Below, piece after piece: positions 34,176 to 42,231 of a stretch of DNA of 47,708 nt. The notes below the pieces were generated by a model. It was not told where the DNA came from. It saw only the letters and a program-made list of their open reading frames with translations, and searched no databases. A program made the translations under genes and the position numbers. Source of the DNA: Flavobacterium sp. GTDB lineage: Bacteria > Bacteroidota > Bacteroidia > Flavobacteriales > Flavobacteriaceae. The stretch is taken from assembly GCA_017984835.1 (NCBI GenBank), contig JAGNYR010000007.1, forward strand, positions 1 through 47,708. Reading direction: 5' to 3'. Within the stretch, counting starts at the first letter, position 1; each line of letters begins with the position of its first letter.

Positions 34176-35126
34176 TTATAATTGCTCAATCAATAACCAC
34201 GCATCTGGGTTGTGATGGATTCGTATTTGCTTCATGGCTTCTTCTGCTTCCGAATAGCGTGAATAGCTTCCGTAAAACACAGGATACAATCCATTCTTGT
34301 TTTGTTTTAGTTTTCTTGGGGTATATCCCAAGTGAATCAATTCCCTAACGATGTTGTCTGCGTTTGCTTCGTTTCTAAAAGATCCCGCTACAATATGATA
34401 TGGACGCTCTTTTTCTGAATTATTTACCGTAAGGGTTACGGTTGGAATTGGATTTGAAATCACAAAAGTCGCTTCTTGAATTTTTTGGTTGACTTGTTGC
34501 TGAACCTTTGTTTGAACGATTAATGTTTCTTCAGCTATTTTATTTTCATAATAACCTACACCAAAATAACCAAGTGAACTCAAAGCTCCAAGTCCAAAAA
34601 CAAACACGGCCGCGTATTTCAAAAACGGATATGCTACTTTGCTTTCTTTCTCTAAAACGATGGGTTCTTTTTCTTCAACGCTGCTTTCAACTACATGCAA
34701 TACTTCTCGCTTGATGGTTGGAGAGACATAAGAGGTCAATCCGAAAGATTGCATCAAATAGTTCAATTGCGAATTGGGTGTAAAAACCAAATTTTTATCC
34801 AAGTTTAATGCAAAGTCACCAATGTTTTTTAGCGAAAGTATTTCAGAAAGTTGTAATTTATTTTTCCATGAATTCACTTCATTTTCAATCAATGTCACCG
34901 CAACTTCATATCCAATTTTTTCACATTGTGCCACGTGATTAGCCAACAATCCATCGTTGCTTTTTAAATAAGCGTTGAATGAAATGACTTTTTTAGGCGG
35001 ATTAAATGAATGGGTTGCCTCAAGTATCTCTGCTGATTGAAGTTCTGTTAAAAAAGCTCCAAAACCAGGTACTATAACGCATTGGTGTCGATACAATAAT
35101 TGTGATATGTAGTGTTCCATCTTCAT
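34176..35126 (-). CDS. HU-CCDC81-like and SPOR domain membrane protein
   Basis: This 316-residue protein has two HU-like domains in its N-terminal cytoplasmic part (about residues 2-130; YISQLLYRHQCVIVPGFGAF is the usual start of the CCDC81-like HU family), one membrane helix (about 165-185), and a C-terminal periplasmic SPOR domain (about 240-316; YHIVAGSFRNEANADNIVR) that would bind denuded peptidoglycan glycans at the septum. The start could be ATG 35126 or ATG 35120; a promoter element lies a few bases upstream of both. It may tie an internal structure to the cell division site. Confidence 0.88.
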   Translation of the reverse strand: MKMEHYISQLLYRHQCVIVPGFGAFLTELQSAEILEATHSFNPPKKVISFNAYLKSNDGLLANHVAQCEKIGYEVAVTLIENEVNSWKNKLQLSEILSLKNIGDFALNLDKNLVFTPNSQLNYLMQSFGLTSYVSPTIKREVLHVVESSVEEKEPIVLEKESKVAYPFLKYAAVFVFGLGALSSLGYFGVGYYENKIAEETLIVQTKVQQQVNQKIQEATFVISNPIPTVTLTVNNSEKERPYHIVAGSFRNEANADNIVRELIHLGYTPRKLKQNKNGLYPVFYGSYSRYSEAEEAMKQIRIHHNPDAWLLIEQL

Positions 35127-35131
35127 AATGA

Positions 35132-35139
35132 CAAATTTA
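35132..35139 (-). promoter_or_regulatory. Promoter -7 element for the HU/SPOR gene
   Basis: The minus strand reads TAAATTTG, an exact TAnnTTTG match. The expected transcription start falls at about 35127, next to the ATG at 35126, so the message would have almost no leader, or the second ATG (35120) is used. Confidence 0.4.
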
Positions 35140-35174
35140 ATTAATAATTATGGATTTTTAAAAATTATCAACAA

Positions 35175-35190
35175 AAATTGTTAACAATTT
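35175..35190. promoter_or_regulatory. Perfect 16-base palindrome upstream of dprA
   Basis: AAATTGTTAACAATTT reads the same on both strands. It lies between the divergent HU/SPOR gene and dprA, 36 bases before the chosen dprA start, a position suited to an operator. No known regulator is implied by the sequence itself. Confidence 0.4.
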
Positions 35191-35225
35191 ACAGAATGCC
35201 TATTTTTGACATTCAATTATACGCC

Positions 35226-36332
35226 ATGCAAGAACAAGAACTCATCTCATTATTAGCCTTATTGAACACGGAAGGAATTGGTGATATTGTAGCCAAAAAA
35301 CTTCTAAACCACTGTGGAACAGCCGAAAACGTCTTTAAATCGAGCACTTCACAACTCGCAAGTATTGACGGAATAGGAAATACAACCATCAAAAAAATCA
35401 AGTCCAAAGCAGGTTTTAACCTCGCAGAGTCAGAATTTAATTTTATCTCTAGCAATGCCATTTCGGTACATTATTTTCAAAGCGAAACCTATCCAGATCG
35501 ATTAAAACATTGTATTGATAGCCCGTTATTGTTGTTTTCTACCGGGAACATACAGCTCAATAAACATAAAATTATTTCCGTTGTAGGAACCCGAGAGGTT
35601 ACGTCGTACGGGATTGATTTTTGTAAAAACCTGATCGCTGATTTGGCACCGTTACAGCCAATAATCGTCAGCGGGTTTGCGTACGGAGTTGATGTTGTTG
35701 CTCACAAAGCCGCAATGGAAAACAACCTACAAACCATTGGGGTGGTTGCGCATGGTCTCAATCAAATCTATCCCAAATCGCATAAAAAATACGTTTCAAA
35801 AATGGAAGAGAACGGCGGTTTTATGACCGAGTTTTGGAGCACTTCCAATCCAGAAAAGGAAAACTTTGTAAAGCGTAACAGGATTGTGGCTGGCATGTGT
35901 GAAGCGACAATTGTAATTGAAAGTGGCGAGCGAGGAGGGTCGCTCATAACAGCAAATTTTGCGAACGAATACAACCGCGATGTTTTTGCGGTTCCGGGAA
36001 GGGTTTCCGATAAATACAGCCAAGGTTGCAACAACCTAATCAAGACGCAAAGAGCCAATATATTGACTTCAGCCGCCGATATTTTGTATATGTTAAATTG
36101 GGATCTGGAAGAAAAAATGTCCAAAAATGGGATTCAAAAACAGCTGTTTGTGGCTTTAGAACCAGAGGAGCAACACGTATATGATTATTTGCTCAAAATA
36201 GGAAAACAACCGCTTGATATCATCGCTTTAGCGTGCGGAATGCAAGTTTATAAACTTTCTTCCATTTTGCTAAATATGGAACTCAAAGGATGTATCAGAC
36301 CATTACCCGGAAAATTATTTGAAGTAATTTAG
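35226..36332 (+). CDS. dprA: DNA-processing protein DprA
   Basis: This 368-residue protein loads RecA onto incoming single-stranded DNA during transformation. The N-terminal region has a helix-hairpin-helix-like segment (NTEGIGDIVAKKLLNHCG). The Rossmann-like core carries VVGTREVTSYG, VSGFAYGVDVVAHKAAM, ERGGSLITANFANEYNRDVF and PGRVSDKYSQGCNNLI, all DprA signatures. The C-terminal part is a winged helix. Starts at 35178 (TTG) and 35196 (ATG) are possible in frame, but the family usually begins just before LISLLALL, so ATG 35226 is chosen. It ends 4 bases from the convergent trpS gene. Confidence 0.92.
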   Translation: MQEQELISLLALLNTEGIGDIVAKKLLNHCGTAENVFKSSTSQLASIDGIGNTTIKKIKSKAGFNLAESEFNFISSNAISVHYFQSETYPDRLKHCIDSPLLLFSTGNIQLNKHKIISVVGTREVTSYGIDFCKNLIADLAPLQPIIVSGFAYGVDVVAHKAAMENNLQTIGVVAHGLNQIYPKSHKKYVSKMEENGGFMTEFWSTSNPEKENFVKRNRIVAGMCEATIVIESGERGGSLITANFANEYNRDVFAVPGRVSDKYSQGCNNLIKTQRANILTSAADILYMLNWDLEEKMSKNGIQKQLFVALEPEEQHVYDYLLKIGKQPLDIIALACGMQVYKLSSILLNMELKGCIRPLPGKLFEVI

Positions 36333-36336
36333 ATTG

Positions 36337-37308
36337 TTATTCAAACCCAAGTTTAGCACGAACTCTACTCAATACTGAATTGGCCACTAGGTGCGCTTTG
36401 GCAGCTCCTTTTTGTAAAAGTGCATCAACTTCATCTAAATGAGACATGTAGTAGTTGTATTTTTCTCTTTCAGATGAAAACTTCTCACAAATTAATTCAA
36501 AAAGCGCTTGTTTGGCGTGTCCGTATCCGTAATTTCCGCCTTCATAATTTTGGCGCATTTGAGCTATTTGATCCATTGAAGCAAGCAATTTGTACAACGC
36601 AAAAACTTTACAAGTATCTGGATTTTTCGGGTCTTCCAATGGGGTACTATCGCTTTCGATACTCATTATTTGTTTGCGCAATGCTTTGTCATCTAAAAAA
36701 ATATTGATGATATTACCTCTGGATTTGCTCATTTTGTTTCCGTCAGTTCCCGGAATGTACATGGTTTCTTCTTGTACTTTCCCTTCCGGAATTACAAATG
36801 TTTCTCCCATTTGATGATTAAATCTCGAAGCAACATCGCGCGTAATTTCGATGTGCTGCATTTGATCTTTACCAACAGGAACGAAATTGGCATCATACAA
36901 TAAGATATCGGCAGCCATCAACATCGGATACGTAAACAAACCTGCATTTACATCTTCGAGGCGGTCGGCTTTGTCTTTAAACGAGTGCGCCAATGTAAGT
37001 CGTTGATAGGGGAAAAAACAACTCAAGTACCAAGATAATTCAGCCGTTTGAGGCACATCACTTTGTCTATAAAACGTTACTTTGTCTACATTTAATCCAC
37101 AGGCTAACCAAGCTGATGCAGTACTATAAGTGTTGGCTCTAAGTTCAGCTCCATTTTTTATTTGGGTAATCGAATGTAAGTCGGCAATAAATAAAAAAGA
37201 TTCATTACTAGCCATGTTTGAAAGTTCAATAGCGGGAATGATGGCTCCAAGTAAATTTCCTAAATGGGGTGTGCCCGTGCTTTGAACACCTGTAAGTATT
37301 TTTGACAT
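36337..37308 (-). CDS. trpS: Tryptophan-tRNA ligase
   Basis: This 323-residue class I aminoacyl-tRNA synthetase charges tRNA(Trp). The HIGH-like motif is TPHLGN (within residues 13-18) and the KMSKS motif is intact at 192-196 (GNKMSKSRGN). Other signatures are GVQSTGTPHLG at the start, FIADLHSIT and PVGKDQMQHIE. Length is normal. It has its own promoter, back to back with that of the acyltransferase gene. Confidence 0.97.
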   Translation of the reverse strand: MSKILTGVQSTGTPHLGNLLGAIIPAIELSNMASNESFLFIADLHSITQIKNGAELRANTYSTASAWLACGLNVDKVTFYRQSDVPQTAELSWYLSCFFPYQRLTLAHSFKDKADRLEDVNAGLFTYPMLMAADILLYDANFVPVGKDQMQHIEITRDVASRFNHQMGETFVIPEGKVQEETMYIPGTDGNKMSKSRGNIINIFLDDKALRKQIMSIESDSTPLEDPKNPDTCKVFALYKLLASMDQIAQMRQNYEGGNYGYGHAKQALFELICEKFSSEREKYNYYMSHLDEVDALLQKGAAKAHLVANSVLSRVRAKLGFE

Positions 37309-37325
37309 CTTAATTATTGTTTACC

Positions 37326-37360
37326 GCAAAGTTAAACACGAATTTTACATTTTTTAACAA
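37326..37360 (-). promoter_or_regulatory. trpS promoter
   Basis: On the minus strand TTG (37358-37360) is followed after 23 bases by TAACTTTGC (37326-37334). Transcription would start near 37322, about 14 bases before the trpS ATG. It is back to back with the promoter element at 37370. Confidence 0.5.
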
Positions 37361-37369
37361 AAATTGATT

Positions 37370-37377
37370 TATTTTTG
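37370..37377 (+). promoter_or_regulatory. Promoter -7 element for the acyltransferase gene
   Basis: TATTTTTG fits TAnnTTTG. Its predicted transcription start (about 37382) coincides with the ATG at 37383, implying a leaderless message. Confidence 0.4.
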
Positions 37378-37382
37378 AACTT

Positions 37383-38120
37383 ATGAAAATAATTAAAATT
37401 ATTTTTTGGATCCTCTATAGAATCTGGTTTTATATTTTAATAGCGCTTCCAATCCTTATCATGTTTCCTTTTTTGGTTGTTTCCATTTTGAAAGAGAAGT
37501 GGTATCCCTATTTTTTTATCATGGCTCGAATCTGGGCACGATTTATTTTATTGGGAATGGGTTTCCGTTATACATTAGAACAAGAAGAATCTATTATACC
37601 TTCTAAAAGCTATATGTTTACTGCCAACCATACTTCTATGGCCGACATCATGCTGATGCTTGCGGTGGTAAAAAACCCATTCGTATTTGTGGGTAAGCAT
37701 GATTTAAAAAACATTCCACTGTTTGGATTTTTCTATAAAAGAACCTGTATTTTAGTCGATCGCAGCAATCCTGTAAGCAGAAGAGCTGTTTTTGAAAGTG
37801 CTCAAAAAAGACTCAACCAAGGATTAAGTATTTGTATTTTTCCCGAAGGTGGCGTGCCAGACGAATCGGTGATGCTAGATGATTTTAAAGATGGGGCCTT
37901 TAGATTGGCCATCGAACACCAAATACCTATTGTCCCAATGACTTTTGGCGACAACAAAGAACGCTTTTCCTATACTTTCTTCAGCGGTAGTCCCGGACAA
38001 ATGCGGGTTAAAATCCATTCTTTTATTGACACCGTTGGTAAAACAGACAGTGATCGAAAAGCCATCAAAGAACAAACAAGAAATACCATCCTAGCGCAAT
38101 TGCTTAGGTATGAAAATTAA
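37383..38120 (+). CDS. 1-acyl-sn-glycerol-3-phosphate acyltransferase family protein (PlsC-like)
   Basis: This 245-residue membrane-bound enzyme would acylate lysophosphatidate or a related lipid. It has one or two N-terminal helices (residues 5-35). The catalytic NHTSMAD box (H83, D88) is followed by FVGKHDLKNIPLFGFFYK, ILVDRSN and FPEGG, in the order and spacing of PlsC. The exact acceptor is uncertain because Bacteroidota carry several paralogues, some acting on aminolipids. A symmetric terminator follows. Confidence 0.9.
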   Translation: MKIIKIIFWILYRIWFYILIALPILIMFPFLVVSILKEKWYPYFFIMARIWARFILLGMGFRYTLEQEESIIPSKSYMFTANHTSMADIMLMLAVVKNPFVFVGKHDLKNIPLFGFFYKRTCILVDRSNPVSRRAVFESAQKRLNQGLSICIFPEGGVPDESVMLDDFKDGAFRLAIEHQIPIVPMTFGDNKERFSYTFFSGSPGQMRVKIHSFIDTVGKTDSDRKAIKEQTRNTILAQLLRYEN

Positions 38121-38155
38121 AAAAGGAAGTTGTTTTTGAACAACTTCCTTTTTAT
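38121..38155. terminator. Bidirectional terminator between acyltransferase and lipoprotein genes
   Basis: AAAAGGAAGTTGTT and AACAACTTCCTTTT form a perfect 14-base stem with loop TTTG, immediately after the plus-strand stop codon and immediately beyond the stop codon of the convergent lipoprotein gene. It can serve both directions. Confidence 0.88.
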
Positions 38156-38559
38156 TAATGATTTACAACGGCATCAAACTCCATAAATTCGTCGACTCCT
38201 TGTGCGTTTTCACCTGTCCAAAACTTAAAATGGTAGGTACCAAGCGCCACCGGTCGAAACTCCAAATTTACTTCGACATTGGTGTCTGGGTCTGATTGAC
38301 AGTTGTCTTGATTCAATTTTATGGTGTGTATTGCAACCGTTCGGGTCATTCCTTCTCGATCATAATAAAAACCGTCAAACAAGTGACAAGTGGATTGTTT
38401 TTTATATCGAATCGGAATTTCAGTCACGCTGTCCTTTGCAAAAGCAGTAGGCATGTCTACTTCAAAAACGGGCTTTAATTCACTTGCATATCGCTCTTCT
38501 TCTTTAGAACAAGAAAAAAGCAACAAACTCAATCCGAAAAGGGCAATTGTTTTTTTCAT
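38155..38559 (-). CDS. Small lipoprotein of unknown function
   Basis: This 134-residue protein has a lipoprotein signal peptide, MKKTIALFGLSLLLFSC, with Cys17 as the lipidated residue. The mature part is acidic and beta-rich, with two Cys that could form a disulfide (in STCHLF and DNCQSD). The C-terminal strand pattern ALGTYHFKFWTG resembles immunoglobulin-like or jelly-roll folds. I do not recognise the family. It starts 15 bases after the recA stop and may be transcribed with recA. Confidence 0.8.
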   Translation of the reverse strand: MKKTIALFGLSLLLFSCSKEEERYASELKPVFEVDMPTAFAKDSVTEIPIRYKKQSTCHLFDGFYYDREGMTRTVAIHTIKLNQDNCQSDPDTNVEVNLEFRPVALGTYHFKFWTGENAQGVDEFMEFDAVVNH

Positions 38560-38574
38560 AGTCTAATTCGTTTA

Positions 38575-39582
38575 TTAAGCGTCTGCTAATTCTTTGATGT
38601 GTGCTTTTATTTTAACCTCTAGTTCATCGGCTAATTCCGGATTGTCTTTAATCAAAGATTTCACCGCGTCGCGTCCTTGTCCTAATTTTGTTTCACCATA
38701 ACTGAACCATGAACCCGATTTTTTGATGATATCAAATTCTACGGCTAAGTCAAGGATTTCTCCTGTTTTAGACACACCTTCTCCGTACATAATGTCAAAT
38801 TCAGCAGTTTTAAATGGCGGTGCCACTTTGTTTTTAACCACTTTTACTTTGGTTCTATTTCCAATTACATTTTCACCATCTTTGATTTGAGAAGAACGGC
38901 GAATATCCAAACGTACCGAAGCATAAAATTTCAAGGCATTTCCACCTGTTGTGGTCTCAGGATTCCCAAACATAACACCTATTTTCTCTCTTAACTGATT
39001 GATAAAGAATACCGTACAATTAGTTTTGCTGATGGTTCCTGTTAGTTTTCGTAAAGCTTGTGACATCAATCGAGCATGCAATCCCATTTTAGAATCACCC
39101 ATTTCACCTTCAATTTCACTTTTAGGAGTCAATGCAGCTACCGAGTCAACCACAACGATATCAATAGCTCCAGATCGAATTAAATTTTCTGCAATTTCCA
39201 ATGCTTGCTCTCCATTATCTGGTTGTGAGATGATCAAATTATCAATATCTACACCCAATTTTTCTGCATAAAAACGATCAAATGCGTGTTCAGCATCAAT
39301 AAAAGCAGCAATACCTCCCGCTTTTTGTGCTTCAGCAATTGCATGTAGCGTTAATGTAGTTTTTCCTGAAGATTCAGGACCATAAATTTCAATAACTCGA
39401 CCTCTTGGATATCCATTTACTCCCAAAGCCAAGTCCAAACCAAGCGATCCAGAAGAAATGGTTTCTACCTCTACAATGGCTTTATCCCCCATTTTCATTA
39501 CCGTACCTTTTCCGTACGTTTTATCTAACTTGTCTAGCGTTAGTTGTAACGCCTTTAATTTCGCATCTTTTTCTGCACTCAT
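38575..39582 (-). CDS. recA: Recombinase RecA
   Basis: This 335-residue ATPase forms the filament that drives strand exchange in recombination and DNA repair. Walker A is GPESSGKT (residues 68-75), and Walker B ends at [14 protein letters not shown]. The L1 and L2 loops ([14 protein letters not shown] and [20 protein letters not shown], the latter given to its family limit) are intact. The C-terminus is normal but not strongly acidic. A perfect dyad lies 23-38 bases upstream of the ATG, next to the likely promoter. Confidence 0.98.
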   Translation of the reverse strand: MSAEKDAKLKALQLTLDKLDKTYGKGTVMKMGDKAIVEVETISSGSLGLDLALGVNGYPRGRVIEIYGPESSGKTTLTLHAIAEAQKAGGIAAFIDAEHAFDRFYAEKLGVDIDNLIISQPDNGEQALEIAENLIRSGAIDIVVVDSVAALTPKSEIEGEMGDSKMGLHARLMSQALRKLTGTISKTNCTVFFINQLREKIGVMFGNPETTTGGNALKFYASVRLDIRRSSQIKDGENVIGNRTKVKVVKNKVAPPFKTAEFDIMYGEGVSKTGEILDLAVEFDIIKKSGSWFSYGETKLGQGRDAVKSLIKDNPELADELEVKIKAHIKELADA

Positions 39583-39604
39583 CTGTATTGATTTTTTTGC
39601 CTAT

Positions 39605-39620
39605 TAACTTCGTAAAGTTA
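39605..39620. promoter_or_regulatory. Dyad TAACTT-N4-AAGTTA in the recA promoter region
   Basis: Perfect 6-base arms flank the core CGTA. On the minus strand the sequence TAACTTTACG overlaps a -7-like element (TAACTTTA), so a bound protein could block recA transcription. No LexA-binding sequence known to me matches it. Suggested only as a candidate operator. Confidence 0.35.
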
Positions 39621-39689
39621 CTTATTTTTTTCATGTAATTTTAAAATATATAAATGAGTTTTAAACAATCTTAAAATAATTTTATTCTG

Positions 39690-39697
39690 TACTTTTG
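39690..39697 (+). promoter_or_regulatory. hemB promoter -7 element
   Basis: TACTTTTG is an exact TAnnTTTG match. Transcription is expected near 39702, about 35 bases before the hemB ATG. Confidence 0.5.
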
Positions 39698-39736
39698 TAA
39701 TCAATTTTTACAGTAAATAACTTATAATATCTTACT

Positions 39737-40732
39737 ATGTTCCCAATTCAAAGAGGCAGAAGATTACGCGTTACCGAAAGTGTTCGTTCTTTAGTTCGCG
39801 AAACAAGTTTAAGTCCTTCCGATTTTATGTTTCCTATGTTTATTGCAGAAGGAGAAAACAGTCAGGTAGAAATCCCTTCGATGCCCGGAATTTTTCGACG
39901 TTCGATTGATTTAACGGTAAAAGAAGTACTTGAATTATTTGATTTAGGGATTCGCGCGGTCAATATTTATGTGAAAGTAAGTGAAGAGGTAAAAGACAAC
40001 ACCGGAAAAGAAGCATGGAATCCCGATGGATTGATGCAAAGAGCCATCCGTGCCATCAAAACAGCTTGCCCAGAAATGGTTGTCATGCCCGATGTTGCAC
40101 TGGATCCTTATTCGATATATGGGCATGATGGAATTATTGAGAACGGCGATGTAGCAAACGATCCAACCAACGATGCTTTGGTTAAAATGGCCGTTTCTCA
40201 CGCACAGGCAGGAGCCGATTTTGTTGCCCCTAGCGACATGATGGACGGACGTGTGGTGCGCTTGCGCCAAGGTTTGGATGCAGCCGGATTTCAAAATGTA
40301 GGTATCATGAGTTATTCAGCCAAGTATGCCTCAGCATTTTATGGCCCCTTTCGAGATGCCTTGGATAGCGCTCCAAAAGAAGCTGACATCGAAGTGCCTA
40401 AAGACAAAAAAACATATCAAATGGACTACGCCAACCGAATCGAAGCTGTCAAAGAAGCTTTGTGGGATGTAGAAGAAGGTGCCGATATGGTGATGGTAAA
40501 GCCCGGAATTGCTTATTTAGACATCGTTCGTGAAGTGAAAAATGCTGTGAATGTCCCGGTGACTGTTTTTCACGTTTCAGGAGAATATGCCATGATCAAA
40601 GCCGCCGCAGAAAGAGGTTGGCTCGACCACGACAAAATCATGATGGAACAGTTAATGTGCATCAAACGCGCTGGAGCCAGTTTAATTTCGACCTATTTTG
40701 CCAAAGAAGCAGCAATTTTATTACAAAAATAA
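39737..40732 (+). CDS. hemB: Delta-aminolevulinic acid dehydratase (porphobilinogen synthase)
   Basis: This 331-residue enzyme joins two 5-aminolevulinate molecules to form porphobilinogen for haem synthesis. The two Schiff-base lysines lie in SYSAKYASAFYGPFRDA and MVKPGIAYLDIV. The metal-binding loop reads DVALDPYSIYGHDG: the cysteines of the Zn enzymes are replaced by Ala and Asp, which is the Mg-type arrangement. The start MFPIQRGRRLRVTESVR is standard. It has its own promoter and is followed by a repeat-like element and a terminator. Confidence 0.96.
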   Translation: MFPIQRGRRLRVTESVRSLVRETSLSPSDFMFPMFIAEGENSQVEIPSMPGIFRRSIDLTVKEVLELFDLGIRAVNIYVKVSEEVKDNTGKEAWNPDGLMQRAIRAIKTACPEMVVMPDVALDPYSIYGHDGIIENGDVANDPTNDALVKMAVSHAQAGADFVAPSDMMDGRVVRLRQGLDAAGFQNVGIMSYSAKYASAFYGPFRDALDSAPKEADIEVPKDKKTYQMDYANRIEAVKEALWDVEEGADMVMVKPGIAYLDIVREVKNAVNVPVTVFHVSGEYAMIKAAAERGWLDHDKIMMEQLMCIKRAGASLISTYFAKEAAILLQK

Positions 40733-40807
40733 GGAGCTCCTCCCGCTATTTGCTCTATCTTTTCTGCCGAACACCGGCAGCAAAGGATGCCGCGACTATC
40801 GGGGCTA
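40733..40807. repeat. Candidate dispersed inverted repeat downstream of hemB
   Basis: The sequence begins GGAGCTCC, contains CCCGCTAT and ATCTTTT in the left half, CTGCCG/CGGCAG (40764-40769 with 40775-40780) as the tip of a hairpin, and AAAGGATGCCG with CTATCGGGGCT in the right half. The halves pair imperfectly along nearly their whole length. Base composition is much more GC-rich than the surroundings. I recall near-identical GGAGCT...AAAGGAT...CTATCGGGGCT elements between genes in many Flavobacterium genomes. Confidence 0.7.
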
Positions 40808-40814
40808 AAACAAC

Positions 40815-40843
40815 AACCATTCGATTTCTCGAGTGGTTTTTTT
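40815..40843 (+). terminator. Terminator downstream of hemB
   Basis: AACCATTCGA pairs with TCGAGTGGTT (one G-T pair) around a 4-base loop, followed by seven T. It lies 80 bases after the hemB stop, beyond the repeat element. Confidence 0.75.
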
Positions 40844-40874
40844 ATTTTGAACCAAATTCCATTATCTTTATCCA

Positions 40875-41345
40875 ATGGAAACAGTTTGCATCAAAACACC
40901 TTTAGGAATGGCCACGATCACAGGTGACGAGATGGGTATTTCGGCAATTACGGTTGCCGATGACGGACCTGTTTCTAATGAAATTCCGTTGGTATTACAA
41001 GAGGCGGTCGTGCAACTTCAATCCTATTTTGAAGGCAAACGAACAGAGTTTGACTTACCCTTACACCCCCAAGGAACAGATTTTCAGCAAAAAGTGTGGA
41101 AAGGCCTCCTTCAAATTCCGTATGGAAAAACCATGAGTTATTTGGAATTATCCAAACAACTGGGTGACGTAAAAGCCATTCGAGCGGTAGCTGCTGCCAA
41201 TGGTAAAAACCCTTTGTGGATTGTAGTGCCTTGCCATCGTGTGATTGGAACCGATGGTTCACTCACGGGTTATGCCGGAGGATTGTGGCGCAAAAAATGG
41301 TTGCTCGAACTAGAAAATCCGAGTAGGCAGCAAACTTTGTTTTAA
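40875..41345 (+). CDS. ogt: Methylated-DNA-protein-cysteine methyltransferase
   Basis: This 156-residue protein repairs O6-methylguanine by taking the methyl group on Cys120 of the PCHR box (IVVPCHRVIG). The helix-turn-helix region with the Arg finger is AIRAVAAANGKNP, and TGYAGGLWRKKWLLELE is the usual C-terminal signature. It lacks the Ada regulatory domain, as in Ogt/MGMT-type proteins. It stands alone between hemB and an exonuclease gene. Confidence 0.95.
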   Translation: METVCIKTPLGMATITGDEMGISAITVADDGPVSNEIPLVLQEAVVQLQSYFEGKRTEFDLPLHPQGTDFQQKVWKGLLQIPYGKTMSYLELSKQLGDVKAIRAVAAANGKNPLWIVVPCHRVIGTDGSLTGYAGGLWRKKWLLELENPSRQQTLF

Positions 41346-41409
41346 TACGTCGTTCCTTTTTTTTATTTTCGTTGTAAATTAGTTCTAAAATTTATAATCC
41401 ATTCAAATT

Positions 41410-42123
41410 ATGATCGAAAAAATCAACCTCAACAACATCCTGTTTTTAGATATAGAAACGGTACCAGAAGAAGCTCATTTCAATGCACTCGACGATGAAA
41501 TGAAAACCCTTTGGGAACTCAAAACGCAGTACCAAAGAAAAGAAGATTTTACTCCAGAAGACTTTTATGACCGCGCCGGAATTTGGGCCGAATTTGGTAA
41601 AATTGTATGTATTTCGGTTGGTTATTTTGTCATCAAAGGCGATGTGCGTCATTTTAGAGTTACGTCCTTTTTTGGAGAGGAAAAGAAAATATTGCACGAC
41701 TTCAATAATTTGTTAAACAATCATTTCAATCAGGCACAACATGTATTGTGTGGGCACAACGCCAAAGAATTTGACATTCCTTTTATTGCGCGCCGCATGA
41801 TCATCAATCAAATACCCGTTCCCAATAAACTCAACTTATTTGGTAAAAAACCTTGGGAAGTTCCTCACCTAGATACACTTGAGTTATGGAAATTTGGCGA
41901 TTTTAAACATTTTACCTCTCTAAAGTTGATGTGTAAAATCTTGGGAATCCCTTCTTCAAAAGGGGATATTGACGGCAGCCAAGTAGGCCATGTTTATTAT
42001 GTAGACAAAGACATCGACCGCATTGTGACGTATTGTGAAAAAGACACGATTGCTGTAGCACAGATTTTTCTTCGTTTTCGACGGGAAGATCTATTGATTG
42101 AAGACGAAATTAGTCATGTTTAA
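41410..42123 (+). CDS. DEDDy-type 3'-5' exonuclease, PolB-like
   Basis: This 237-residue protein has the RNase H-like exonuclease fold. The Exo I motif is FLDIETVPEE (Asp and Glu), Exo II is CGHNAKEFDIPFIARRM (with the third Asp), and Exo III is YCEKDTIAVAQIF (Tyr and Asp, the y subtype). This matches the predicted 3'-5' exonuclease family related to DNA polymerase B proofreading domains. No polymerase domain is present, and the function in repair or RNA trimming is not established. It stands alone. Confidence 0.88.
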   Translation: MIEKINLNNILFLDIETVPEEAHFNALDDEMKTLWELKTQYQRKEDFTPEDFYDRAGIWAEFGKIVCISVGYFVIKGDVRHFRVTSFFGEEKKILHDFNNLLNNHFNQAQHVLCGHNAKEFDIPFIARRMIINQIPVPNKLNLFGKKPWEVPHLDTLELWKFGDFKHFTSLKLMCKILGIPSSKGDIDGSQVGHVYYVDKDIDRIVTYCEKDTIAVAQIFLRFRREDLLIEDEISHV

Positions 42124-42231
42124 TTCAAACTCAAATTTCACAAATCAAAGGGTAATAATTTGTGGAATCGGGGGTATATTTTTTTAAATCATTGGGTTTA
42201 AATCTATATTTTTACAAAAAAAACAGATATT

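Noticed and set aside
35178..35225. Upstream starts for DprA
   Set aside because: The stretch overlaps the palindrome at 35175-35190 and adds residues not usual in DprA; ATG 35226 gives the normal N-terminus. The ATG at 35196 cannot be fully excluded.
42136..42167. Stem TTTCACAAAT/ATTTGTGGAA after the exonuclease gene as a terminator
   Set aside because: The stem pairs about 10 bases but has no T-tract and a 12-base loop, so a terminator is not supported.
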